DNA from: Kitasatospora setae KM-6054
GTDB taxonomy: Bacteria > Actinomycetota > Actinomycetes > Streptomycetales > Streptomycetaceae
Reading direction: 5' to 3'
Length of the DNA: 64,000 nucleotides
NCBI RefSeq assembly: GCF_000269985.1
Contig: NC_016109.1
Location: 8,211,001 to 8,275,000, forward strand
The notes under the pieces are model-generated. The model ran no database searches and was not told the DNA's origin. It was given only the letters and a program-made list of their open reading frames with translations. Position 1 is the first letter of the stretch. Every line of letters begins with the position of its first letter. This document shows, in pieces, positions 1 through 7,637 of the stretch. The position numbers and the translations under genes were made by a program.

Positions 1-64
1 GGTGGTCGGAGCAGGCAGGCTTCGTGGGGCCGGGGCCGGGGCCGGGTGTGCGGGTGTGCGTGGC

Positions 65-796
65 TCAGGGGAGCGGTGCGGTCAGCAGGCCGGCGCAGAC
101 CGAGACCAGGTCGGCGAGGTACGCGCGGTCGTCGCTCAGCGTCGGCTCGGCCTCGGCCAACTGCCGGGCGCGCTCGGCCAGCGCCGCTCCGATCAGGGTC
201 AGCGCCAGGTCGATCCGCTCCAGCCGGACCGGTTCGGGCGCCAGCGGTATCAGCGGGGTCTCCAGCGCGAGGATCAGCCGCCAGTACAGGGTGCCCGCGA
301 GGCCGGCGTGCGGACGCCGCTCCCGGATGCCGCTGCGGTGGCTGACCTGGGTGGAGATCCGCAGGCAGTCCCGGCCGCGCTCGGTGCGCAGCTCGGTGGC
401 CTCCGCGTCGACCAGCGCCCCGAGCAGCTCGCCCAGCGAGCGCCCCTCGGGCTGCGGCAGCCGCTCGCCGAGCGCCCGCTCGGTGCGTCGCTGCCGCTCG
501 GCCATCACCTCCTCGAGCAGCCCCTCGCGCGAACCGAAGTGGTACTGCACGGCGGACGGGTTCGCCTGCCCCGCCTGCCGCACCACGTCCCGCAGCTGCG
601 CGCCGTGCACGCCCTGCGCCGCGAACAGCCGCTCGGCGGAGCGGATCAGCCGCGCCCGGGTGGACGCGCCGCCACCGCTCCCGTCGCCGTCACCGTCGCC
701 GCTCGGCCCCGGCCCCGGCCCGCGGACACCCCGTGCAGGGGTGCTTCGGGTACCCGTCGACTTCCTCTCCATGCCGCACACATTAATGCTCGACAT
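65..796 (-). CDS. TetR-family transcriptional regulator
   Basis: The 243-residue product has a TetR-type N-terminal helix-turn-helix at roughly residues 45-95 (STRARLIRSAERLFAAQG, then NPSAVQYHFGSREGLLEEV). A larger helical ligand domain follows. The N-terminal 40 residues are Gly/Asp/Pro-rich low complexity and probably disordered. The first ATG (796) lies inside a perfect palindrome; a second in-frame ATG at 772 gives a 235-residue protein starting MERKST and leaves the palindrome fully upstream. Neither start has a Shine-Dalgarno, so a leaderless message is possible. The gene diverges from the PAP2 enzyme at 925, its most likely target besides itself. The ligand cannot be inferred. Confidence 0.9.
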   Translation of the reverse strand: MSSINVCGMERKSTGTRSTPARGVRGPGPGPSGDGDGDGSGGGASTRARLIRSAERLFAAQGVHGAQLRDVVRQAGQANPSAVQYHFGSREGLLEEVMAERQRRTERALGERLPQPEGRSLGELLGALVDAEATELRTERGRDCLRISTQVSHRSGIRERRPHAGLAGTLYWRLILALETPLIPLAPEPVRLERIDLALTLIGAALAERARQLAEAEPTLSDDRAYLADLVSVCAGLLTAPLP

Positions 797-814
797 TATT
801 AATGTCGAGCATTA
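784..814. promoter_or_regulatory. 31-bp perfect palindrome, probable TetR operator
   Basis: Two 15-base arms (784-798 and 800-814; core TAATGCTCGACATTA) are exact reverse complements around a single central base at 799. The element is AT-rich in a GC-rich background and lies between the divergent TetR and PAP2 genes, overlapping the distal TetR start codon. This is the position and symmetry expected for an autoregulatory TetR operator. Binding itself is inference. Confidence 0.8.
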
Positions 815-924
815 GCCCGGTCGGCGGCGGCACGCACTCGTCCGGGTGGCCCCTGGGAACTCGCTGGGAACCCCGGCGCGCGGCAGGAGGAATCTCCAAG
901 CCGCGGTTGCTAGCTTCGTGACGC

Positions 925-1932
925 ATGATCGACTCGTCCCACCTGGCAGCCCGGTCACGTTCCCTGGCGCTCCACCTCCTCTCCCGGCTCAGGCTCCGAC
1001 ACCTCGCCTGGCCCCTGTTCGCCCTCGCCTTCTGGCGCTACCTGGCGGTCTACGGCCTGCCCTACGCCAACGACGTGGTCTTCCTCTGGCTGATCGCCGC
1101 GCTGGTCGCGGCGTCCGTGCACAGCGGCGGCCGCAAGGGCTGGCTGTACGTCCTGCGGGACTGGGTCCCCGTGATGGGCGTGGTCTGGGTCTACTCCCTG
1201 CTGCGCGGCTACGGCGCGCACACGCCCTGGCCGCCGCACTACGCGCCGCAGATCGCCTTCGACGAGGTGCTCGGCTTCGGCGAGACCTGGACCGTCCGAC
1301 TGCAGGACTGGCTCTACCACCCGGGCCGGCCGCAGTGGTACGACTACGCGGCCGTCACCGTCTACATGTCGCACTTCTTCGCGGTGTTCGTGATCCTCGC
1401 CGTGCTGTGGAAGCGCAACCACGCCCGGTTCCGGCACTTCCTCGGCTGCTACCTGGCGATCACCGCGATCGGCTTCGTCACCTACGTGCTCTACCCGGCC
1501 GACCCGCCGTGGCTGGCCGCGCTGGAGAACCACATGCCGGCCGTCAACCGGATCGTCGCCACCGTCCTCGACAACAGCGGCCTGCACCGGGCCGGCACCA
1601 TCTTCGAGAACGGCAGCAAGTTCGCCAACGACGTCGCCGCGATGCCCTCGCTGCACGCCGCCTACCCGATGATGATCGCCCTGGTGTTCTGGCCGAAGGC
1701 CAACCGCGCGCTGCGCGTGCTGCTCGCCGCGTACCCGCCGGCGATGGCCTTCACGCTGGTCTACGGCGCCGAGCACTTCATCATCGACATCCTGGTCGGC
1801 TGGGCCTACGCCTGGGCGATGGTCACCCTGGTCAACCGCTTCACCGCCCGCCGCGCGGCGGCCCGAGCCGCGAAGGAGGCAGCAGCCGCCACCACCCCCG
1901 CCGCCGCCGAGCCGGCCGTCCCGGTCGGCTGA
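925..1932 (+). CDS. PAP2-superfamily membrane phosphatase/phosphotransferase (AUR1-like)
   Basis: The 335-residue integral membrane protein has about six hydrophobic helices. It carries the PAP2 core motifs MPSLHAAYP (near residue 240) and, about 45 residues on, YGAEHFIIDILVGW with the second catalytic His and the Asp. This motif pair is typical of the PAP2_3/inositol-phosphorylceramide-synthase-like branch in actinobacteria, which acts on lipid phosphates at the membrane. The C-terminal tail is Ala/Pro low complexity. No close Shine-Dalgarno precedes the ATG; a TAGCTT hexamer 8 bases upstream could be a -10 element giving a leaderless message. It is divergent from the TetR gene. The substrate is unknown. 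Confidence 0.85.
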   Translation: MIDSSHLAARSRSLALHLLSRLRLRHLAWPLFALAFWRYLAVYGLPYANDVVFLWLIAALVAASVHSGGRKGWLYVLRDWVPVMGVVWVYSLLRGYGAHTPWPPHYAPQIAFDEVLGFGETWTVRLQDWLYHPGRPQWYDYAAVTVYMSHFFAVFVILAVLWKRNHARFRHFLGCYLAITAIGFVTYVLYPADPPWLAALENHMPAVNRIVATVLDNSGLHRAGTIFENGSKFANDVAAMPSLHAAYPMMIALVFWPKANRALRVLLAAYPPAMAFTLVYGAEHFIIDILVGWAYAWAMVTLVNRFTARRAAARAAKEAAAATTPAAAEPAVPVG

Positions 1933-1948
1933 GCGCGGACCGCTCCCC

Positions 1949-1999
1949 GAAGGACCCCGGCCCCGGCCCGGCAAGGTGGTGCCGGACCGGGGTCCCTTC
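1949..1999 (+). terminator. GC-rich hairpin after PAP2 gene
   Basis: GAAGGACCCCGG (1949-1960) pairs with CCGGGGTCCCTTC (1987-1999) with one bulged base, 17 bases after the PAP2 stop codon. There is no T-tract, as is usual for actinomycete terminators. Confidence 0.5.
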
Positions 2000-2297
2000 A
2001 TGCCGTCCCCGACCGCCTCCCGACCGCCTCCCGACCCCCGCCGGGCGACCCTCCCGACGGGGGCCGGAAGAGCCGACGGGAGCCACTGGGCACAAGCCTG
2101 GAAGTCCCTGGGCGTTCGCTGGGAGTCGAATGGTTTTTTCGTGTGCACCGAGCGGCCACCCGGGTGAAGCTGACGGGCCGTCAGCCGCACCGCCCCCGGC
2201 CTGCCCGGACGGGTTCGGTGAAGGCTTTGCCAATCCGTGGCGGAGTCTTGTTCCGCACCCGGGTAGCGTCGTGCGGAGCCCAGCAGGAGGATCCACC
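2000..2297. other. Intergenic region with no recognised gene
   Basis: About 300 bases between the PAP2 terminator and the small ORF at 2298. I see no convincing coding frame. It ends with a strong AGGAGG ribosome-binding site (2285-2290), so a promoter for the small ORF pair must lie here, but no clear -35/-10 pair is visible. Confidence 0.5.
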
Positions 2298-2369
2298 ATG
2301 GCCGCACCCCACACCCCGGCAGCGCCCGAAGCGCGCCCCCGACCCACCGGCCGGCCGACGGCCCGATGA
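2298..2369 (+). CDS. 23-residue leader-like small ORF
   Basis: An ATG lies 7 bases after a perfect AGGAGG and opens a 23-codon frame (MAAPHTPAAPEARPRP...). Its TGA overlaps the ATG of the next ORF in an ATGA arrangement. The strong ribosome-binding site sits here and not before the downstream gene, so translation of the membrane peptide at 2366 is probably coupled to this leader. The peptide is Pro/Ala/Arg-rich and has no recognisable domain. Confidence 0.5.
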   Translation: MAAPHTPAAPEARPRPTGRPTAR

Positions 2370-2560
2370 TCTCCGGCCACCTCGCCGTCCCCGCCCTGTG
2401 GGCGGTCCTCACCCCGATCGGCCTGCTGCTCTCCGGCCTCGGATTGGCCTCCACCATCCGGATCCGCCCCGGCACCGACCGCCCCCGCGACCACCTGCTC
2501 GGCCCGCTGCTGATCGCCGCCGGCATCCTGGTCGCGGGCTTCGGCCTCTGGCTGCTCTGA
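2366..2560 (+). CDS. Small membrane protein, 64 aa
   Basis: Two hydrophobic segments (about residues 7-29 and 45-64) flank a short charged loop (RIRPGTDRPRD), giving a two-helix membrane peptide ending in GFGLWLL. The start ATG overlaps the stop of the 23-codon ORF and has no independent Shine-Dalgarno, so expression likely depends on translational coupling. The family is not recognised. Confidence 0.6.
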   Translation: MISGHLAVPALWAVLTPIGLLLSGLGLASTIRIRPGTDRPRDHLLGPLLIAAGILVAGFGLWLL

Positions 2561-2636
2561 CCCGGACGGCCTCGGTCGCGGCACCGGTCGCGGTCCCGTT
2601 AGTCTCCCCGGGCTCCAGGGGCTCCCGGCTCCGCGA

Positions 2637-2946
2637 ACCCGTCCGCCATGCCGTCTCGCCGGACGACCAGCCGAGCAGCGCGTCCACCACCTTGGGGAGG
2701 GAGACCGTCAGGGTCTGGTAGTGCTCGGCGGGAACGCCGTCGCGGTCCTCCAACTGGTAGACGCCGTCCGCCCGCAGGCGCACCTGCGCGTACCAGCTGC
2801 CCTCCGGTTCGTCCGGGCCGAACCGTTCGATGATCAGGAGTGAGTCACCGCGCCGCATGTTCGCGACCAGCCGGTTCAGGACGGTCGGGCCCGGGTCGCG
2901 GATCGAATCGAGTTCGGCACCCAGTTCGCCGCCCCCTGGTCACCGT
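2637..2946 (-). pseudogene. Remnant of a conserved actinomycete hypothetical gene
   Basis: A minus-strand frame reads ELGAELDSIRDPG, then MRRGDSLLIIERF, SWYAQVRLRADGVYQLE and GVPAEHYQTLTV. This resembles a small family I have seen in streptomycetes. The frame is blocked upstream by a stop near 2946. Downstream it loses family resemblance after ETAWR and runs on as Arg/Gly-rich antisense sequence across the small membrane gene. The internal ATG at 2858 has no ribosome-binding site. It looks like a gene that lost its 5' end and proper stop; a sequencing error is possible. Confidence 0.5.
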
Positions 2947-3060
2947 CGAGGACACCGCGGGTTCGGGGACGGCCGTGGCCGTACCCGTGGACCTGCCGGA
3001 CGGCTGGGTCGAGCGGCAGCGCGAACGCTTCGAGCGCCTGCGCCGGCCCCTCTCCCAGGG

Positions 3061-3535
3061 TCAGCCCTCCCCGGGGGCCTTCGGCGCGAGGGCCGAGGTC
3101 TCGCCGACGGCGAGCAGTAGCGTGATCGGGAACTCCGGGGCGGCCTGCCCGATCGCCAGGCCCGCCCAGCGCCCCGTGCCGGGGAGGTGCCGGAGCGGCA
3201 TCGGGCCGGCCACGGCGCACAGCGTTCCGAGCGGTGCGGGCGCGCGGAGCGCCGAGCAGGTGATGTCGAGGTGGTCCCGCAGTTCCACGTCCTCCGGCGC
3301 GCCCCGACGGGCCGTCAGCAGGGCTCCCAGCGCTTGCCGGGCTGCCTTGATCTCCCGCCGCGCCTCACCCCGTGCCTCGGAACTCCGGGTCTCCCGGAAG
3401 TCCTGGCTCTCCTCCAGCCGCACCAGCTGGAACCCGGGCCCGCCCCGCCACCTCCGGGAACGGCGCCACCCGAAGCCGTTCGACCACCGCCGTCCGCTCG
3501 GCGACGGACCCGGGGGAGCGCTGCTTCGGCGACAT
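3061..3535 (-). pseudogene. Frameshifted hypothetical gene
   Basis: Reading from an ATG at 3535 gives MSPKQRSPGSVAERTAVVERL. After about 32 codons the plausible protein continues only in another frame (GPGFQLVRLEESQDFRE ... ITLLLAVGETSALAP), with the switch inside the G/C run around 3440-3450. A stop follows at 3061. The two halves read as one protein if a single base is changed. No function is recognised. It could be a real frameshift mutation or a sequence error in a homopolymer-like run. Confidence 0.4.
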
Positions 3536-3639
3536 GCCCGGACGGTAGCCGATCCGGCCGACACCTGACCGCAGACACCTGCCCGCGGACGCCGGCCCGC
3601 CGACGCCTGTCCGTCCGTCCGCCCTCCAGGTCGCGCCGG

Positions 3640-3862
3640 TACCAGCTGCCGGGCTTGCCGGGCGACTCGGTAGCCGAGGGTCGCGCTGCGGCCGCCGATG
3701 CCGACCAGATTGAACCCGCCGAGCAGCGTGCCGTTCGGCGTACCGGGCGAAGAAGTCGTTCCTGCGATCGGGGGCCGAAGCCGCGAAGTAGGCGCGGTTC
3801 GCCGTCTCGAAGGCGAGTGCCGCCGGGGTGTGATCGGCGCGCAGCAGAGTCAGTTCGGACAC
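3640..3862 (-). pseudogene. Truncated, frameshifted GNAT acetyltransferase remnant
   Basis: A GTG at 3862 with an AGGA ribosome-binding site opens VSELTLLRADHTPAALAF and NDFFARYAERHA, which is a typical N-terminus of a ribosomal-protein-type GNAT enzyme. At about 3730 the frame must shift by one to continue as LLGGFNLVGIGGRSATLGYRVA, the start of the acetyl-CoA-binding region. Resemblance then ends, so the catalytic half is missing. The gene is almost certainly non-functional. Confidence 0.6.
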
Positions 3863-4047
3863 CGTCCGATCCTGGACGAGTAGGTCCGAAGCGATCAGTG
3901 GTCGAACGCGATCGGCGAGCGGGTGACAGGTGCGCCAGTCTGGTTCTCGTGCCAGATGCCGAGCGCGGGCGCTTGTTGTGGCCCGCGCGCTGGGGTAGGT
4001 GTGGCAACATACCGCACGTTGACGGGACGGAATCCCGAGCTGTCCGT

Positions 4048-4704
4048 TCAGGTCGGCGTGGTCGGCGTGGTCGGCGTTCGTCGTGCGTACCGCGCGCAGA
4101 GGTGGGTGTCGGGGACCCACTCCGCGACGGGAACCCGCCAGTGCCGGCCGTTGGGGGGTGCGTCGAGGTGCTGTCGGCCGGCGTCGCGGCAGCACCGCAC
4201 CCCCAGCACGTTCTGGTAGTGCAGCACGGGGCCGGACCACTGGCACGTGTGGCAGGACATCAGGAACGTGCCCGGCGGAAAGGTCCGCTGGACCTTGTCC
4301 AGACAGTCCTCGAAGTACTCGCCGGTTCCCTGGTGGACGGTCCCGTCGATCTCGATGGCGACCCGCACGATCTCGGCGGTCCCGTTCCGCAGCTCGCAGG
4401 AGAACTCCGCCAGGACGATGCGCTGTCCGCCGGTGGCCGTCACCTGGACGGGGAGCCCGCCGGACAGGCGGCAGTCGCACAGGTCGGGATCGAGGCCCGC
4501 GGCTGCCGCGGCGTCCCGGTCGAGCGCCGCCAACCCCTCGAAGTCCGACCCGTGGAACTCCACGCCGCGTATCACGGTGTGGAGTTCGAAGGTCTCGGGT
4601 TTTCGCCAACTGTGGGCGGAAGGCTGAAGGAGCCAGCTGATCTCCTCGCGACCTTGCTCGTCCTCGTAGGTGCCGGAAAATCGCAGCGGCGTGATGGTTC
4701 CCAT
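4048..4704 (-). CDS. Conserved hypothetical protein with Cys pairs
   Basis: The start is ATG 4704, preceded by a GGGGGAG ribosome-binding site. The 218-residue protein begins MGTITPLRFSGTYEDEQG and contains three Cys-containing motifs, CDCRLSGG, SCHTCQWSG and VRCC, that could bind metal. It looks like a streptomycete-restricted hypothetical family (possibly one of the DUF6300-series proteins; not certain). No signal peptide or membrane segment is visible. The C-terminal tail (RRTPTTPTTPT) is a short repeat encoded by GTCGGCGTG-like DNA repeats. The function is unknown. Confidence 0.7.
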   Translation of the reverse strand: MGTITPLRFSGTYEDEQGREEISWLLQPSAHSWRKPETFELHTVIRGVEFHGSDFEGLAALDRDAAAAAGLDPDLCDCRLSGGLPVQVTATGGQRIVLAEFSCELRNGTAEIVRVAIEIDGTVHQGTGEYFEDCLDKVQRTFPPGTFLMSCHTCQWSGPVLHYQNVLGVRCCRDAGRQHLDAPPNGRHWRVPVAEWVPDTHLCARYARRTPTTPTTPT

Positions 4705-4895
4705 CTCTCCCCCTTGTAGGACTGCGCGCAGGAGGCTAGCACCGGGCACCGATCGGCGGCTCGCTTGCCGCCACCGGGCGCGCGGGTTCCGTGGGCCCGG
4801 TCAGCCGTCCTGGGCCGGAGAGCGGGCTTACTGGATGCAAGTGCGTTGCCGGAAGGGTGAGTTCAGCGACTTACCGATCGCTTTCGACCGCCCGT

Positions 4896-5633
4896 TCAGG
4901 CCAACGTCCTCTCACAGAAGGCGAGTTCGGTCAGCTCGGTCAGCTTCTCGATCCGCAGTACCGCCGCGTCCGCTGTCGGCGAGGGCCCGCCGGTGACGAA
5001 GTCGATGCCGCGGTCCAGCCAGATGCCGGTGAGCCCGGCGGCGGTGGCGGCGGTGACGTCGCTCGGCAGCATGTCGCCGACGTTGGCCGCCCGGTCGGGG
5101 GTGGTGCCGAGTAGGCGGCAGGCGGCGGCGTAGGCGGCGGGCTTGGCGGCGCCGAGTTCGGTCGGGGTCAGTACGGCCTCGAAGCGTTCGAGCAGGCCGA
5201 AGCGGGCCAGTTTGGCGCGCTGCTGCCCGGGGTCGCCGTTGGTGAGGACGGCGAGCCGGGGCGGGGAGGGAAGCCGTTCCAGGGCGTCGAGTGCGGGCCG
5301 GACGTCGGGGTAGCACTGCCAGGACGCTTCGAACGCGGGCAGGTAGCGCCCGCCGATCCAGGCGTCCAGCTGTTCGGCCTCCGCCGGTACGGGCTCGCCC
5401 AGCAGGGGCAGGAAGGCCCGGACCCGGCGTCGGTGGTGCTCGGCGAACGAGCACGCGCCGGCCAGGTACTCCCGCATGTGGCGGGCCTCCAACTCCCACC
5501 AGGCCGAAGCCAGTTCCGCCGGCCCCGCGGTCGCCCCGGGGCTCTCCTGGGCGATCCGGCCGATCGCCGCGAAGACCGCGCCGCGGTGGTCGACCAGGGT
5601 GCCGTCCAGATCGAAGAAGATCACATCAAGCAT
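4896..5633 (-). CDS. HAD-superfamily hydrolase
   Basis: This 245-residue HAD phosphatase shows motif I FFDLDGTLVDH at the N-terminus, motif II VLTNGD around residue 135, the motif III Lys in GAAKPAAYAAA, and motif IV NVGDMLPSDV. The helical cap follows motif I, as in the phosphoglycolate-phosphatase/haloacid-dehalogenase subgroup. A strong AAAGGAGG sits 13 bases before ATG 5633 and only 1 base before an upstream in-frame ATG at 5645, so the exact start is uncertain by four residues. It diverges from the AtuA-family gene and shares the intergenic palindrome at 5681. The substrate is unknown. Confidence 0.85.
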   Translation of the reverse strand: MLDVIFFDLDGTLVDHRGAVFAAIGRIAQESPGATAGPAELASAWWELEARHMREYLAGACSFAEHHRRRVRAFLPLLGEPVPAEAEQLDAWIGGRYLPAFEASWQCYPDVRPALDALERLPSPPRLAVLTNGDPGQQRAKLARFGLLERFEAVLTPTELGAAKPAAYAAACRLLGTTPDRAANVGDMLPSDVTAATAAGLTGIWLDRGIDFVTGGPSPTADAAVLRIEKLTELTELAFCERTLA

Positions 5634-5680
5634 GCCGATGATCATCCCTCCTTTCGCTCCCTCGCCTCTACTCCGACCTG

Positions 5681-5702
5681 AAACAAGCATGCGTGCTTGC
5701 TT
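5681..5702. promoter_or_regulatory. Palindromic operator between HAD and AtuA genes
   Basis: CAAGCA (5684-5689) and TGCTTG (5694-5699) are perfect inverted arms around TGCG, extended by AA/TT pairs at the outer edges. It is an AT-richer element in the divergent promoter region. The size and symmetry suit a TetR-type operator, and the TetR gene at 17874 is a candidate binder by context. This is inference. Confidence 0.6.
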
Positions 5703-5810
5703 TGTCCCCGGTCTGCTGTCACGCTCGGTCCCGGCCGCTCCTGGCTGCTTCCGGCCGCTCTCGGCCGGGTCGTCAACGGCATTCGTCCGAAGCGAAGTTG
5801 GGGAGGTTCC

Positions 5811-7637
5811 GTGCTGCGGATCGGCAACGCCTCGGGGTTCTACGGCGACCGGTTCGGCGCGTTCCGCGAGATGCTGACCGGCGGTCCGCTGGACGTGCTG
5901 ACGGGTGACTACCTGGCCGAGTTGACGATGCTGATCCTGGCCCGGGACCGGCTGCGCGACCCGGCGCTCGGCTATGCGCGGACGTTCCTGCGGCAGGCCG
6001 AGGAGTGCCTCGCCGAGGCGCTCGACCGTGGCGTGCGGATCGTGGTCAACGCGGGCGGCCTGAACCCGGCCCGCCTGGCCGGGGCGCTCGGCGAGCTCGC
6101 CGCCGGACAGGGCCTGCGGGCCCGGATCGGCCATGTCACCGGCGACGAACTCCTCCCCAGGGCGGCGGAGTTCGGCTGGGCGGGGGAGGATCCGGACCGC
6201 CCGTTGCTCGCCGCGAACGCGTACCTCGGGGCGTTCGGGATCGCCGAGTGCCTGCGGGCCGGCGCGGACGTCGTGGTGACCGGCCGGGTGACGGACGCCG
6301 CCCTGGTGGTCGGGCCCGGCATCGCCCACCACGGCTGGACGCCGGACGACCTGGACGCGCTGGCGGGCGCGGTGGTGGCGGGCCACGTGCTGGAGTGCGG
6401 GGCCCAGGCCACCGGCGGGAACTACGCGTTCTTCACCGAGCACGACACCGACCATCCGGGCTTCCCGATCGCCGAACTGCACGCCGACGGCAGCAGTGTG
6501 ATCACCAAGCACCCGGGCACCGGCGGCGCGGTCACCGTGGAGACCGTCACCGCCCAACTCCTGTACGAGACGGGCGGAGCACGCTACCTCGGGCCGGACG
6601 TCACGGCCCGGCTGGACACCGTGACGCTGACCCTGCAGGGCCCCGACCGGGTCCGGATCGACGGGGTGCGCGGCGAGCCCCCGCCCGCCACCCTCAAGGT
6701 CGGACTCAACCGGCTCGGCGGCTACCGCAACGAACTGGTCTTCGTCCTCACCGGGCTGGACACCGAGGCCAAAGCCGCCCTGGTACGAAGGCAGTTGACC
6801 CGCGCGCTGGCCGCCGACCCATCCGCGAACCCGCCCGCCGGCCCACCCACCAGCCCATCCACCGGCCCATCCACCAGCCCGCCCGCCGGTCCGCCCGCCG
6901 ACCTGCGCTGGACCGAGACCCGCACCCAGCATCCGGACGCCGACACCGAGGAGCGCGCCAGCACCCTGCTGCGGCTCACCGCCCGCGACCCGAGGGAGCA
7001 CCGGGTCGGCCGCGCCCTCACCGCCGCCGCCGTCGAACTCGGCCTCTCCGGCTATCCGGGCTTCCACCTGATCGCCCCGCCCGCCCGGCCCAGCCCCTAC
7101 GGCGTCTTCGAGGCAAGGGAGTTGGACCGCGCGGAGGTCGACCACCGCGCCCACCTGCCCGACGGCGGTCAGGTCGCCGTCCCGCCGCCGCGCCTCCCGC
7201 CCCCCACCGTGGCGCCGCTGCCCGCGCCGCCCGCGTCCCCGCCGCGCCTGCCCCCGCCGCCCGCGCCCGGCCCCACCCGCCGGGCCCCGCTCGGCCTGGT
7301 CGCCGGCGCCCGCAGCGGCGACAAGGGCGGCGACGCCAACCTCGGTGTCTGGGCCCGCGACGAGGCCGGCTGGCGCTGGCTCGCGCACACCCTCAGCACC
7401 ACCCTGCTCCGCGAACTCCTGCCGGAGACCGCCGATTTGGAGATCGAACGGCACCTGCTGCCGAACCTCCGCGCGGTCAACTTCACCCTGCGCGGGCTGC
7501 TCGGCGAAGGCGTCGCCGCCCAGTACCGCTTCGACCCGCAGGCGAAGGCGCTGGGGGAGTGGCTGCGCTCCCGCCACCTCGACATCCCGCGGCACCTGCT
7601 GCCGCCCACCCCCGCCGGACCGGAGGCCCAGCCGTGA
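5811..7637 (+). CDS. AtuA-family protein (DUF1446), acyclic terpene/acyl-CoA catabolism
   Basis: The GTG start at 5811 follows a GGGAGG ribosome-binding site. The 608-residue protein opens LRIGNASGFYGDRFGAF, the signature N-terminus of the AtuA/DUF1446 family. It continues through VTGRVTDAALVVGPG to a Pro-rich linker (about residues 455-485) and a C-terminal AtuA-like domain (LGLVAGARSGDKGGDANLGVW). A second Pro/Thr/Ser-rich insertion of 12-bp repeats lies at 6825-6900. AtuA is needed for citronellol/geraniol breakdown in Pseudomonas, but its exact reaction is not settled. Its stop overlaps the carboxyltransferase start by four bases (GTGA), so the two are co-translated. Confidence 0.85.
   Translation: MLRIGNASGFYGDRFGAFREMLTGGPLDVLTGDYLAELTMLILARDRLRDPALGYARTFLRQAEECLAEALDRGVRIVVNAGGLNPARLAGALGELAAGQGLRARIGHVTGDELLPRAAEFGWAGEDPDRPLLAANAYLGAFGIAECLRAGADVVVTGRVTDAALVVGPGIAHHGWTPDDLDALAGAVVAGHVLECGAQATGGNYAFFTEHDTDHPGFPIAELHADGSSVITKHPGTGGAVTVETVTAQLLYETGGARYLGPDVTARLDTVTLTLQGPDRVRIDGVRGEPPPATLKVGLNRLGGYRNELVFVLTGLDTEAKAALVRRQLTRALAADPSANPPAGPPTSPSTGPSTSPPAGPPADLRWTETRTQHPDADTEERASTLLRLTARDPREHRVGRALTAAAVELGLSGYPGFHLIAPPARPSPYGVFEARELDRAEVDHRAHLPDGGQVAVPPPRLPPPTVAPLPAPPASPPRLPPPPAPGPTRRAPLGLVAGARSGDKGGDANLGVWARDEAGWRWLAHTLSTTLLRELLPETADLEIERHLLPNLRAVNFTLRGLLGEGVAAQYRFDPQAKALGEWLRSRHLDIPRHLLPPTPAGPEAQP

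Noticed and set aside
2840..3568. Long plus-strand frame over the decayed region
   Set aside because: It has good third-position GC but opens as Ser/Arg-rich sequence, has no family resemblance and lies opposite recognisable minus-strand remnants.
4896..7595. One 899-residue minus-strand protein
   Set aside because: Only the last 245 codons (the HAD enzyme) are real; the rest is antisense to AtuA.
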